NCBI GenBank assembly: GCA_902496375.1
Contig: CABVAS010000042.1
Location: 1 to 9,893, forward strand
Direction: 5' to 3'
DNA: 9,893 nt
Origin: an uncultured Collinsella sp.
Lineage (GTDB): Bacteria > Actinomycetota > Coriobacteriia > Coriobacteriales > Coriobacteriaceae
Part shown: positions 1-5,794 of the stretch, piece after piece
How positions within the stretch are numbered: position 1 is the stretch's first letter
How the letters are laid out: each line of letters starts with the position of its first letter
Translations under genes and position numbers: made by a program
Notes under the pieces: model-generated
The model's input: the letters and a program-made list of their open reading frames with translations, nothing else
What the model was told of the DNA's origin: nothing
Database searches by the model: none

Positions 1-1
1 G

Positions 2-391
2 CTACGTGAGCGCGTTGCCGCTGAGGTGCCGGAACTCTCGCTTGTGTTTCCCAACAACCGAGTGCGCCTGTTCGACATCCTTCCGGCTGGTTGGGACAAG
101 GGCTGCGCTGCGCTGGAGCTGGCGCGCGCTTTGGGCCTGACGCCCGACGAGGTGGCCGTATTCGGCGATTCTGATAACGATTTGCCCATGATCGATGCCG
201 TTCCTAACTCCGTTGCAGTCGCCAATGCCAACGAGGCCGTCACGGCTGCCGCACGCTGGCATATTGGCGCTGCGGCAGATGATGCGGTTGCCGGGGCTCT
301 GCATCAGATTGCCGCCTGCGCCGCGACGGGGGAGATGCCGTCGTTTATGCGTCAAATGGACGCGGCAGGTTTTGGCGTCACGAACGTCTAG
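2..391 (+). CDS. Cof-type HAD-superfamily phosphatase, C-terminal part (5' end outside window)
   Basis: The frame is open to the left edge, so the 129 residues visible are the C-terminal portion of a longer protein. HAD-IIB (Cof-like) proteins are usually about 260-290 residues. Two of the family's motifs are readable. The motif III lysine lies in GWDKG (Lys codon at 98-100), in the usual 'p.g..KG.al' setting. Motif IV, GDSDND (164-181), supplies magnesium-binding acidic residues and is followed by the typical LPMI and a VANAN segment. The nucleophile DxD motif and the cap domain would lie upstream of the window. Family members are cytoplasmic Mg-dependent phosphatases of sugar phosphates, nucleotides or flavin precursors; the substrate cannot be told from this part. 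A GTG at 26 is an internal codon, not a convincing start, because homologous sequence continues upstream of it. The gene ends 10 bases before the LysR gene, so the two are probably co-transcribed. Confidence 0.87.
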   Translation, partial: LRERVAAEVPELSLVFPNNRVRLFDILPAGWDKGCAALELARALGLTPDEVAVFGDSDNDLPMIDAVPNSVAVANANEAVTAAARWHIGAAADDAVAGALHQIAACAATGEMPSFMRQMDAAGFGVTNV

Positions 392-401
392 GGAGAAGGC
401 T

Positions 402-1298
402 ATGAAGCTTCAGCAGCTCAGATATGTTGTTAAGGTTGCCGAATGCGGTAGCATCACCGAGGCCTCGCGCCGGCTCTTTGTGTCGCAGCCTTCGATTACC
501 GCGTCGATCCGCGATCTCGAAAACGAGATGGGTGTGCACATCTTTGAGCGCACCAACAAGGGCGTCATTGTGTCCGAGGAGGGCGAGACCTTCTTGGGCT
601 ATGCGCGCCAGGTACTCGACCAGGCCGACCTGCTCGAGGGCAAGTACAAAGGCACGTTCGAGCAGGTGCCGCACTTTAGTGTGAGCTGCCAGCATTATTC
701 CTTTGCCGTTAATGCGTTTGTCGACGTGATCCGCGAGTTCGATGCCGCGCGTTACGACTTCACCCTGCGCGAGGAGCAGACTCACGAGATTATCGAGGAT
801 GTCGCGCATATGAAAAGCGAGCTGGGCATCCTGTATCTGTCCGAGCACAACCGCGAGGTCATCGAGCGCATGCTGGTGGCCAACGAGCTCGTGTTCGAAG
901 GGCTCTTCTGCGCCACGCCGCATGTCTTCGTCTGCGCCGACCATCCGCTGGCGGACCGCTCCAGCGTGACGCTCGAGGATCTGGAAGACTACCCGTTCCT
1001 GTCCTACGAGCAGGGCAGCTACAACTCGTTTTACTATTCCGAGGAGCTGACCTCGACGTTCGAGCGTCGCAAAAATATCCGCGTGCGCGACCGTGCGACG
1101 TTGTTCAATTTGGCCATGGGCCTCAACGGCTACACGGTATGCTCGGGCGTGATCAGCCACGAGCTCAACGGCCCCGGCATTATCTCGATTCCGCTTGACG
1201 TGGACGAGTACATGGAGATTGGCATCATCACGCGCAAGAACACGACGCTCACGCGCTACGGTCGGGCCTATATCGACGCGATTCGTCAGCATATCTAG
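402..1298 (+). CDS. LysR-family transcriptional regulator
   Basis: This 298-residue protein has the usual length and layout of a LysR-type regulator. Residues 1-60 form the winged helix-turn-helix, with the typical LRYVVKVAECGSITEASRRL start and a recognition helix around SQPSITASIRDLE, followed by the wing near FERTNKG. Residues from about 90 to the end match the two-lobed effector-binding domain. ATG 402 is chosen because GGGAGAAGG lies immediately upstream (391-399). The frame is open further upstream to 195, but that stretch overlaps the HAD gene in another frame and is not LysR-like. The gene follows the HAD gene by 10 bases and precedes a methionine synthase on the same strand, with no clear terminator in the 155-base gap. 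By genomic association it may control methionine or sulfur metabolism, as MetR and CysB do elsewhere; the effector is unknown. Lying upstream in the same direction as its presumed target is less common than the divergent arrangement for this family. Confidence 0.93.
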   Translation: MKLQQLRYVVKVAECGSITEASRRLFVSQPSITASIRDLENEMGVHIFERTNKGVIVSEEGETFLGYARQVLDQADLLEGKYKGTFEQVPHFSVSCQHYSFAVNAFVDVIREFDAARYDFTLREEQTHEIIEDVAHMKSELGILYLSEHNREVIERMLVANELVFEGLFCATPHVFVCADHPLADRSSVTLEDLEDYPFLSYEQGSYNSFYYSEELTSTFERRKNIRVRDRATLFNLAMGLNGYTVCSGVISHELNGPGIISIPLDVDEYMEIGIITRKNTTLTRYGRAYIDAIRQHI

Positions 1299-1344
1299 GC
1301 TGCTGTGCTCCGCGCGGTTCAAGTCTCTTTATGACAGTCCAGAC

Positions 1345-1367
1345 TGATATAGGAAGCATCTATATCA
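1345..1367. promoter_or_regulatory. Interrupted dyad upstream of methionine synthase, candidate LysR-binding site
   Basis: TGATATAG and CTATATCA are perfect inverted 8-base arms separated by 7 bases. Inside the dyad, ATAT-N11-ATAT contains the T-N11-A pattern known for LysR-type regulators. It sits about 90 bases before the methionine synthase start, just downstream of the LysR gene. A possible -10 (TATATT, 1382-1387) would place the dyad around -27 to -49, the position of an activation site. No convincing -35 is visible. Assignment to this LysR is inference. Confidence 0.42.
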
Positions 1368-1399
1368 AACTGTTATAAACGTATATTTTACGATGGTCA

Positions 1400-1413
1400 T
1401 ATGAGCGCTCATA
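1400..1413. promoter_or_regulatory. 14-base perfect palindrome upstream of methionine synthase
   Basis: TATGAGCGCTCATA reads identically on both strands and lies 40 bases before the methionine synthase ATG. It would be in the 5' leader, just downstream of the start site, if the -10 at 1382-1387 is used. Its symmetry suggests a binding site for a dimeric regulator, but which one cannot be told. It differs in sequence from the dyad at 1345-1367. Confidence 0.3.
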
Positions 1414-1453
1414 CTCTGTCCCAGTAAAGCAACCAATGCAAAGGGAGATATCT

Positions 1454-2587
1454 ATGAGTACCTCGATTCAACCGAACGCGCCGTTTCGCGCCGATATCGT
1501 CGGCAGCTTTCTTCGTCCGCAGGCTGTAAAGGACGCCCGTGCCGCCTATGTCGCGGGTAAACTCGACGCTTCCGGCCTTAAGGTCGTCGAGGACGATGCC
1601 ATTCGCGATTTGGTGGGCAAGCAGAAGGCCGCCGGCCTGCAGGTGATTACCGATGGCGAGTTCCGCCGCAGCTACTGGCACCTCGATTTTATGTGGGGCC
1701 TTAACGGCATTGAGCGCCGCACCTCACGCACGGGTTATATGTTCCATGACGAGGAGACGACGGCCGACACCGCCGTGGTTACCGGTCCCATTAGCGGCGA
1801 GAACCACCCGTTCGTCGAGCATTTTAAGTTTGTCAAGGCGCTCGAGGGGGAGGGCCAGGTCGCGCGTCAAACCATTCCGGCGCCGATCCAGACGTTCTCG
1901 GAGGTTACGCTCGACCGCTGCGATGGACAGCAGGAGAGTCTGCGCGCCGTCTACAAGACCGATGAGGAACTTGCCGACGCCATTGCGGCCGCTTATCGCA
2001 CGGTGATCGCCGACCTGTACGCAGCAGGCTGCCGCAACATCCAATTTGATGACTGCACCTGGGGCATCTATTGCGATACCGACTTTGTGTCCAAGACCGG
2101 CATGAGTCCGGTTGACCTGCAAAAGGTAAGCGAGCTGGGCGTGGCGCTCAACAACGCCGCCATCGCGGGCAAGCCCGACGATCTGGTTATCAACACGCAT
2201 GTGTGCCGCGGCAACTATCACTCCACGTATGCCTTCGAGGGTGGTTACGATCCCATTGCACCGTACCTGTTTGCGCACGAGGATGTCGACGCGTTCTACC
2301 TTGAGTTCGATACGCCGCGCGCCGGTGGCTTTGAGCCGCTCAAGTATGTTGCTCCCGGCAAGAAGGTCGTGCTGGGCCTGGTGACCACCAAGGCGGCTGA
2401 GCTTGAGGACGAGGACGTTATCGTCGAACGTATCCACGAGGCCGCAAAGTATGTGCCGCTCGAGAACCTGTACCTGTCGCCCCAGTGCGGCTTTGCCAGC
2501 TGCGAGATTGGCAACAAGCTGACCGAGGACGAACAGTGGGCAAAGATCGCGCTGGTCAAGCGCATTGCTGAGCGCGTTTGGAAGTAA
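1454..2587 (+). CDS. Cobalamin-independent methionine synthase family protein (short YxjG/MetE C-terminal type)
   Basis: This 377-residue protein is about half the length of classical MetE and matches the short single-domain type represented by Bacillus YxjG/YxjH (about 378 residues). It corresponds to the catalytic C-terminal barrel of MetE. The full zinc and homocysteine site is visible: His249 and Cys251 in THVCRGN, Glu284 in YLEFD, and Cys345 in SPQCGF. The start region ADIVGSFLRP and DGEFRR (near residue 60) are also typical. The expected role is methyl transfer to homocysteine or a related thiol to make methionine, in the cytoplasm. Short forms lack the N-terminal folate-binding half, so the methyl donor may not be the polyglutamyl folate used by MetE. 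ATG 1454 is preferred over the in-frame ATG 1436 because AGGGAG (1442-1447) sits 6 bases before it. The upstream LysR gene is the likely regulator. No S-box riboswitch is recognisable in the leader. Confidence 0.92.
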   Translation: MSTSIQPNAPFRADIVGSFLRPQAVKDARAAYVAGKLDASGLKVVEDDAIRDLVGKQKAAGLQVITDGEFRRSYWHLDFMWGLNGIERRTSRTGYMFHDEETTADTAVVTGPISGENHPFVEHFKFVKALEGEGQVARQTIPAPIQTFSEVTLDRCDGQQESLRAVYKTDEELADAIAAAYRTVIADLYAAGCRNIQFDDCTWGIYCDTDFVSKTGMSPVDLQKVSELGVALNNAAIAGKPDDLVINTHVCRGNYHSTYAFEGGYDPIAPYLFAHEDVDAFYLEFDTPRAGGFEPLKYVAPGKKVVLGLVTTKAAELEDEDVIVERIHEAAKYVPLENLYLSPQCGFASCEIGNKLTEDEQWAKIALVKRIAERVWK

Positions 2588-2710
2588 CGTTACCGCTTGC
2601 AGGTGACGGCGCGCGCGAGACATGGTGTATCACGTACAATGGTTCGGATCGTATCGTTCGGGCAGGTTATCCGATATGCCTGATCGCCCTTCCATCATGA
2701 AAGGACTTCC

Positions 2711-2764
2711 ATGTCCCAGTTCTCGACGCCCACCGTATCTGAACTCGAGGAGACTGTCGAATAG
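2711..2764 (+). CDS. Possible 17-residue mini-ORF or gene remnant
   Basis: ATG 2711 has a good ribosome binding site (AAAGGA, five bases upstream) and encodes MSQFSTPTVSELEETVE, ending in two consecutive TAG stops. A -10-like TACAAT lies at 2635-2640, without a recognisable -35. The long hairpin at 2782-2829 begins 14 bases after the second TAG. The unit therefore looks like a promoter, leader, mini-ORF and terminator. The peptide is not enriched in methionine or cysteine, so it is not an obvious attenuation leader for the methionine synthase. It may instead be the surviving start of a deleted gene, a small protein, or chance. I do not recognise it. Confidence 0.28.
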   Translation: MSQFSTPTVSELEETVE

Positions 2765-2781
2765 TAGCTGCGTTCAGCCAA

Positions 2782-2829
2782 ATTAAAAATGGCGTCCATG
2801 CGTATGTACGCGTGGACGCCATTTTTAAT
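2782..2829. terminator. Long near-perfect hairpin, bidirectional terminator
   Basis: Two 23-base arms (2782-2804 and 2807-2829) pair with one T-G wobble around a 2-base centre. The outer part is A/T (ATTAAAAAT against ATTTTTAAT) and the inner part is GC-rich (GGCGTCC/GGACGCC), giving a U-rich 3' side on both strands. It lies between the convergent methionine synthase or mini-ORF (+) and the esterase (-). The esterase stop codon (2825-2827) is inside the right arm. Confidence 0.8.
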
Positions 2830-3490
2830 GCGTCAGTATCCAGTGGATGCCGCGCGCCATGCGCAGGTCAGTTTGGGCAAAATGATTGCCGGGGTTGAGC
2901 TCCAGCGTTGTTGGGATGTCGCGCTCGATAAACAGCTCTTCCATCGCGCGCGTATCGTCGAGTACGTGCCGCATCATGCGGTTAGGCGTCTTGGTTTCCT
3001 TTTTACCGAGCGACAGATAGGCGGCGTCGGGCGTGGCTGCCATCGTGCGCTCGCGCGCGTAGTCGATAAAGCCGGGGAACCACAGCGACCCCGATGCACT
3101 TGCCGCGCGCTCAAAGACATCTGTTTGCCAAAGTGCCCACAGTGAAAAAAGACCCGCCAACGAGTAGCCGGCAATGCCGCGCCAGGTGGGCGGGCAGGGA
3201 AGTGATGATTCGGCCTCTGGGATCATCTGCTTCAACAACTCGTCAAGAAAACCAGCAGCCTGTCCACCAAAGGGCTCGGCATCTCGTATAGTTCCCTCAC
3301 ATTCCCAGGGGCTCAGCTCGCGATTCCAATCGAGTCCTCCGATGGCGACAAGGGTGAATGGCGGGCAGTCGAGCTCTCGGCAGCGCTTGTAGACTTCACT
3401 ACCGTCGCCCATAACCACGGGGAGGTAGATGACGGGCGCGCCTTCCGCACACTCTGAATAAACGGTTATCTGCTTATGATGCGCTTCCAA
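2825..3490 (-). CDS. Alpha/beta-hydrolase-fold esterase (Esterase D / enterochelin esterase-like family)
   Basis: The 221-residue protein belongs to the PF00756-type esterases. The nucleophile elbow is GYSLAG with Ser110, preceded by the family's ...GFLDELLKQMIP helix (around residues 80-91). A C-terminal GNHF places the catalytic histidine at His203. Known relatives hydrolyse S-formylglutathione, siderophore esters or other acyl esters; the substrate here cannot be told. There is no signal peptide, so it is probably cytoplasmic. The start is uncertain. TTG 3490 is chosen because GAGAGAAG (3497-3504) lies 6 bases upstream and the conserved core begins with KQITVYSE just after it. The frame extends to a GTG at 3538 (237 residues), but that codon has no ribosome binding site and overlaps a possible extended -10. 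The gene lies downstream of the purine permease on the same strand but is separated from it by a terminator, so it is probably its own unit. The stop lies in the shared bidirectional hairpin. Confidence 0.85.
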   Translation of the reverse strand: MEAHHKQITVYSECAEGAPVIYLPVVMGDGSEVYKRCRELDCPPFTLVAIGGLDWNRELSPWECEGTIRDAEPFGGQAAGFLDELLKQMIPEAESSLPCPPTWRGIAGYSLAGLFSLWALWQTDVFERAASASGSLWFPGFIDYARERTMAATPDAAYLSLGKKETKTPNRMMRHVLDDTRAMEELFIERDIPTTLELNPGNHFAQTDLRMARGIHWILTH

Positions 3491-3496
3491 GGCAGG

Positions 3497-3504
3497 CTTC
3501 TCTC
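3497..3504 (-). promoter_or_regulatory. Ribosome binding site deciding the esterase start
   Basis: On the minus strand GAGAGAAG lies 6 bases before TTG 3490. The longer candidate start, GTG 3538, has no comparable sequence upstream. Confidence 0.45.
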
Positions 3505-3528
3505 GGTGTTGTGATATTGACAGCCTCA

Positions 3529-3537
3529 ATTGTCGCA
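3529..3537 (-). promoter_or_regulatory. Possible extended -10 promoter for the esterase
   Basis: The minus strand reads TGCGACAAT, an extended -10 (TGN plus GACAAT), about 40 bases before the TTG start and downstream of the permease terminator. No good -35 is seen. If used, transcription would start inside the longer reading frame, supporting the TTG start. Confidence 0.25.
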
Positions 3538-3565
3538 CGCTGGCACGGGGGCAGACGCTAAAAGA

Positions 3566-3600
3566 AAGGCGCGGAGCCGCTCGATGCGATTCCGCGCCTT
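3566..3600 (-). terminator. Rho-independent terminator of the purine permease
   Basis: AAGGCGCGGA and TCCGCGCCTT (3566-3575 and 3591-3600) form a 10-base GC-rich stem with a 15-base loop. Read on the minus strand, the stem is followed by a T-rich run (TTTCTTTT), 28 bases beyond the permease stop codon. Confidence 0.8.
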
Positions 3601-3627
3601 GTTGTTTTGCTTTAGCAGACTATGCCG

Positions 3628-4938
3628 TTACGCCACGAAGAAGTAGACGAGGAAGGCAAGGGCTGCGATCCACATGAGCGGCTTGATCTTGGAGGCCTCG
3701 CCCTTAAAGAGCGCGACGATCACGTAGGCGATAAAGCCCAGACCAATGCCGGCAGAGATGGAGTAGGTGAAGGGCACGCCGGCGACAATCATGAACGCCG
3801 GGAAACCCTGCGACACGTCGGACCAGTCGATCTCGGAGGCCTCGCTCATCATGAGGTAGCCGACGTAGACCAGGGCACCGCAGGTGGCGGCGCTGGAAAC
3901 GATGGTGACGATGGGGGAGAAGAACGCGGCGAGAATGAACAGCACGCCGGTGGTGACGGAGGTGAGGCCCGTGCGGCCACCGTCGGCAGCGCCAGAGGTG
4001 GACTCGACGAAGGTGGTGATGGAGGAGACGCCCATGAAACCGCCCACAGCGGCGGCGGCGGAGTCGACGATCAGGATCTCCTTGATATTCTCGACGTTGC
4101 CGTCGTCGGTGAGGAACTCGCCCTGCTTGGCCACGGCCATCGCGGTGCCCATGGTGTCGAAGAAGTCACTCATGAGCAGCGAGAACGAGATGACGAGGAG
4201 CGCGGGGTCGGTAAGGACCTTGACGATGGCGGGCACGCCGCCGGCGTCGGCGATGGGGCCACCGATGCTCGAGAAGTCGAGCGGGGCGATGATACCGGTC
4301 GGAGCCTGGGTCACACCTAGGGGGATACCGGCGATGACGGCGACGACGATGCCGATGAGCAGCGAGCCGGGGACGTTGCGGCAGGCGAGGGCGACTGTCA
4401 CCAGGATGGAGATGATGCCGACGATGAAGGTGGGGGAGGTGATGTCGCCCAGACCGACGAGTGTACCGGCGCCAGCGGTGATAATGCCGGCATCGCACAG
4501 GCCAATCATGGCGATGAACAGGCCCAGACCCACCGAGATGGCGTGACGCAGGACAACCGGGATGGCGTCCATGATGGCCTCGCGCAGGCCACAAAGCACG
4601 AGCAGCAAGATGACGACGCCCTCAAGGAAGATGACGCTCATGGCCACGTGCCAGTCACCGCCGCAGACGGTGGTGGTGATTCCAGCGATCATCGCGTTGA
4701 CGCCTAAGCCCGACGCGCAGGCGAGCGGGCGGTTGGCGAAGATGCCCATGCAGATGGTCATGATGCCGGCGCCCAGACAGGTGGCGCAGGCGAGCGCTCC
4801 CGCATCGATGCCAGCGCCCGAGAGCACCGCGGGGTTGACGGCGATGATGTAGGCCATCGCCAGAAACGTTGTCAGTCCAGCGCGGAGTTCGGTCCCGATT
4901 GTGGACTTGCGCTCGCTGACGTGAAATAGTTCGTCCAT
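3628..4938 (-). CDS. NCS2-family purine permease (AzgA/PbuG type; guanine/hypoxanthine/adenine uptake)
   Basis: A 436-residue, strongly hydrophobic protein of the usual length for AzgA/PbuG-like nucleobase:cation symporters, with an estimated 12 or more membrane segments. Family signatures in order are FLAMAYIIAVNPAVLSGAG (residues 25-43), GLGVNAMIAG (77-86), GLGLFIAMIGL (137-147), DFFDTMGT (258-265, in the substrate-binding region) and VESTSGAADGGRTGLT (311-326). It is expected to import purine bases across the cytoplasmic membrane for salvage, driven by a cation gradient; which purine is not readable. ATG 4938 is chosen because AAGGAAAGGG lies just upstream on the minus strand and the protein then begins MDELFHVSERKSTI, as in relatives. 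The frame extends to 4995, but those 19 residues are not family-like. It is divergent from the deformylase gene. A possible -10 (TATAGT) lies at 4994-4999, and a small 6-base hairpin (4956-4961/4971-4976) sits just before the ribosome binding site. No purine riboswitch is recognisable. Confidence 0.93.
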   Translation of the reverse strand: MDELFHVSERKSTIGTELRAGLTTFLAMAYIIAVNPAVLSGAGIDAGALACATCLGAGIMTICMGIFANRPLACASGLGVNAMIAGITTTVCGGDWHVAMSVIFLEGVVILLLVLCGLREAIMDAIPVVLRHAISVGLGLFIAMIGLCDAGIITAGAGTLVGLGDITSPTFIVGIISILVTVALACRNVPGSLLIGIVVAVIAGIPLGVTQAPTGIIAPLDFSSIGGPIADAGGVPAIVKVLTDPALLVISFSLLMSDFFDTMGTAMAVAKQGEFLTDDGNVENIKEILIVDSAAAAVGGFMGVSSITTFVESTSGAADGGRTGLTSVTTGVLFILAAFFSPIVTIVSSAATCGALVYVGYLMMSEASEIDWSDVSQGFPAFMIVAGVPFTYSISAGIGLGFIAYVIVALFKGEASKIKPLMWIAALAFLVYFFVA

Positions 4939-5092
4939 GCATACCCTTTCCTTGTTCGGCCCCGAGTTTAGGCCGATTGACACGAACTCACCCACTATAG
5001 CCCCTTTACGACGCTGTTGTTCCTCGCATGTTGATGTTCGGCGCTTTGTAGCAGACGGACGGTATTTTTCGCATGAAAATGTGTGGGTACCG

Positions 5093-5098
5093 TATACT
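5093..5098 (+). promoter_or_regulatory. -10 element of the deformylase promoter
   Basis: TATACT lies 34 bases before the deformylase ATG and leaves a short leader. The -35 is poor; TCGCAT or TTCGCA at 18-19 bases spacing are the best candidates. An A/T-rich stretch (5063-5080) lies just upstream. Confidence 0.45.
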
Positions 5099-5121
5099 TA
5101 AGCGGTTACAACGACCCCTAT

Positions 5122-5126
5122 GGAGG
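5122..5126 (+). promoter_or_regulatory. Ribosome binding site deciding the deformylase start
   Basis: GGAGG lies 5 bases before ATG 5132. The alternative in-frame ATG at 5120 overlaps this site and has nothing comparable upstream, so 5132 is the start. Confidence 0.75.
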
Positions 5127-5131
5127 AACGT

Positions 5132-5551
5132 ATGATTAAAGAGCTTTGCCACGACGAGGCTATCCTGTCCCAGCGTTGCGAGGTTGCGACCGTCGAGGAC
5201 GAGTCGGTTGCTCAGGACCTGATCGATACCATCAAGTCGCTCGACGATGCCGGCTGCCTTGCCGCTAACCAGATTGGCGTTACCAAGAAGGTCTGCGTCT
5301 ACCTGGACGATGCCGGCGAGCCCCACGTGCTCTACAACCCCCGTCTGGTGTTTGGCCTGGGCGCCAGCAAGATGGAGGAGAGCTGCCTGACGCACGACGA
5401 GGTCACCAAGTCCACGCGCTATATCAAGTGCAAGGTCGCTTATGACGTGATCGTCGACGGCAAGATGCGCGAGCGCAAGCAGGACTTCGTCGGCTTTGAG
5501 GCACAGATGATCCAGCATATGATCGATCACTGTCTAGGAAAGTTGGTCTAA
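5132..5551 (+). CDS. def: Peptide deformylase homologue with altered HExxH motif
   Basis: At 139 residues it is shorter than E. coli deformylase (169) but similar to the short forms of Gram-positive gut bacteria. Peptide deformylases remove the formyl group from N-terminal formylmethionine of new proteins. Motif 1 reads AGCLAANQIG (residues 40-49) against the usual GxGLAAxQ, keeping Gln47. Motif 2 reads EESCLT against EGCLS, keeping the metal-ligand Cys85. Motif 3 reads QHMIDH (128-133): both metal-ligand histidines (129 and 133) are kept, but Met130 replaces the catalytic glutamate of HExDH. The change from a glutamate codon to ATG needs at least two base changes, so a single sequencing error is unlikely. 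The protein probably binds a metal but may have weak, altered or no deformylase activity. It is divergent from the purine permease. The last codon and stop lie within the left arm of a long inverted repeat (5546-5653). Confidence 0.85.
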   Translation: MIKELCHDEAILSQRCEVATVEDESVAQDLIDTIKSLDDAGCLAANQIGVTKKVCVYLDDAGEPHVLYNPRLVFGLGASKMEESCLTHDEVTKSTRYIKCKVAYDVIVDGKMRERKQDFVGFEAQMIQHMIDHCLGKLV

Positions 5552-5653
5552 GGGGTCAAAGCACCGCACCTTGCCGCTCAATCGTCGCTCGCGTACCTTA
5601 AGTACGCTTTGCTCCTCTTTCGTGGCAATCTGCGGCACTTTGACCCCTTAGAC
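5546..5653. repeat. Nested long inverted repeat (possible dispersed palindromic element)
   Basis: GTCTAAGGGGTCAAAG (5546-5561) is exactly complementary to 5638-5653. In register inside it, CCGCA (5564-5568) pairs with 5631-5635 and TTGCC (5571-5575) pairs with 5624-5628, separated by symmetrical 2-base mismatches. A separate small hairpin near the centre (GCGTAC, 5591-5596, with GTACGC, 5602-5607) completes the fold. No T-run follows, and a good terminator lies 40 bases further on, so this is not a simple terminator. The regular mismatch pattern resembles REP/BIME or MITE-like intergenic palindromes. No reading frame is apparent inside. The left arm contains the deformylase stop codon. Confidence 0.6.
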
Positions 5654-5694
5654 GACCTGCGGGGTTAACTTGGTTGAGTTTATCCTGCTTGAAT

Positions 5695-5737
5695 AGTCCG
5701 GGCGTGACATTGTTGTCATGTCCGGGCTTTTGTGTTT
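5695..5737 (+). terminator. Rho-independent terminator downstream of deformylase
   Basis: Arms 5695-5709 and 5714-5728 form a 15-base stem with three G-U pairs and a TTGT loop, followed directly by TTTGTGTTT. It ends the deformylase transcript about 145 bases after its stop and isolates the next gene. Confidence 0.85.
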
Positions 5738-5794
5738 AGCGCCTTTTTGTTTGGAGACAATGAAATTAGCAAGAACGTAAAGCTAGGAGGCGCT

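Noticed and set aside
378..1322. 314-codon minus-strand open frame opposite the LysR gene
   Set aside because: It is a GC-rich shadow of the LysR coding sequence, with no family resemblance in its translation; the plus-strand frame is a clear LysR protein.
1299..1453. S-box (SAM) riboswitch or T-box upstream of the methionine synthase
   Set aside because: The gap is 155 bases with two simple symmetries and no terminator or antiterminator arrangement, so DNA-level control is the simpler reading.
2588..2608. Hairpin directly at the methionine synthase stop as its terminator
   Set aside because: CGTTACC and GGTGACG pair, but a GC-rich alternating sequence follows with no T-run; the hairpin at 2782-2829 is a much better terminator.
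1724..2623. 299-codon minus-strand open frame opposite the methionine synthase
   Set aside because: It is a shadow; all zinc-site residues of the real enzyme are on the plus strand.
3622..4320. 232-codon plus-strand open frame opposite the purine permease
   Set aside because: It has low-complexity Gly/Asp/Glu/His composition, as expected from the reverse of a Gly/Ala/Val/Ile-rich membrane protein.
4939..5092. Purine riboswitch upstream of the purine permease
   Set aside because: The conserved core of a purine riboswitch is not recognisable in the minus-strand leader; only a small 6-base hairpin is present.
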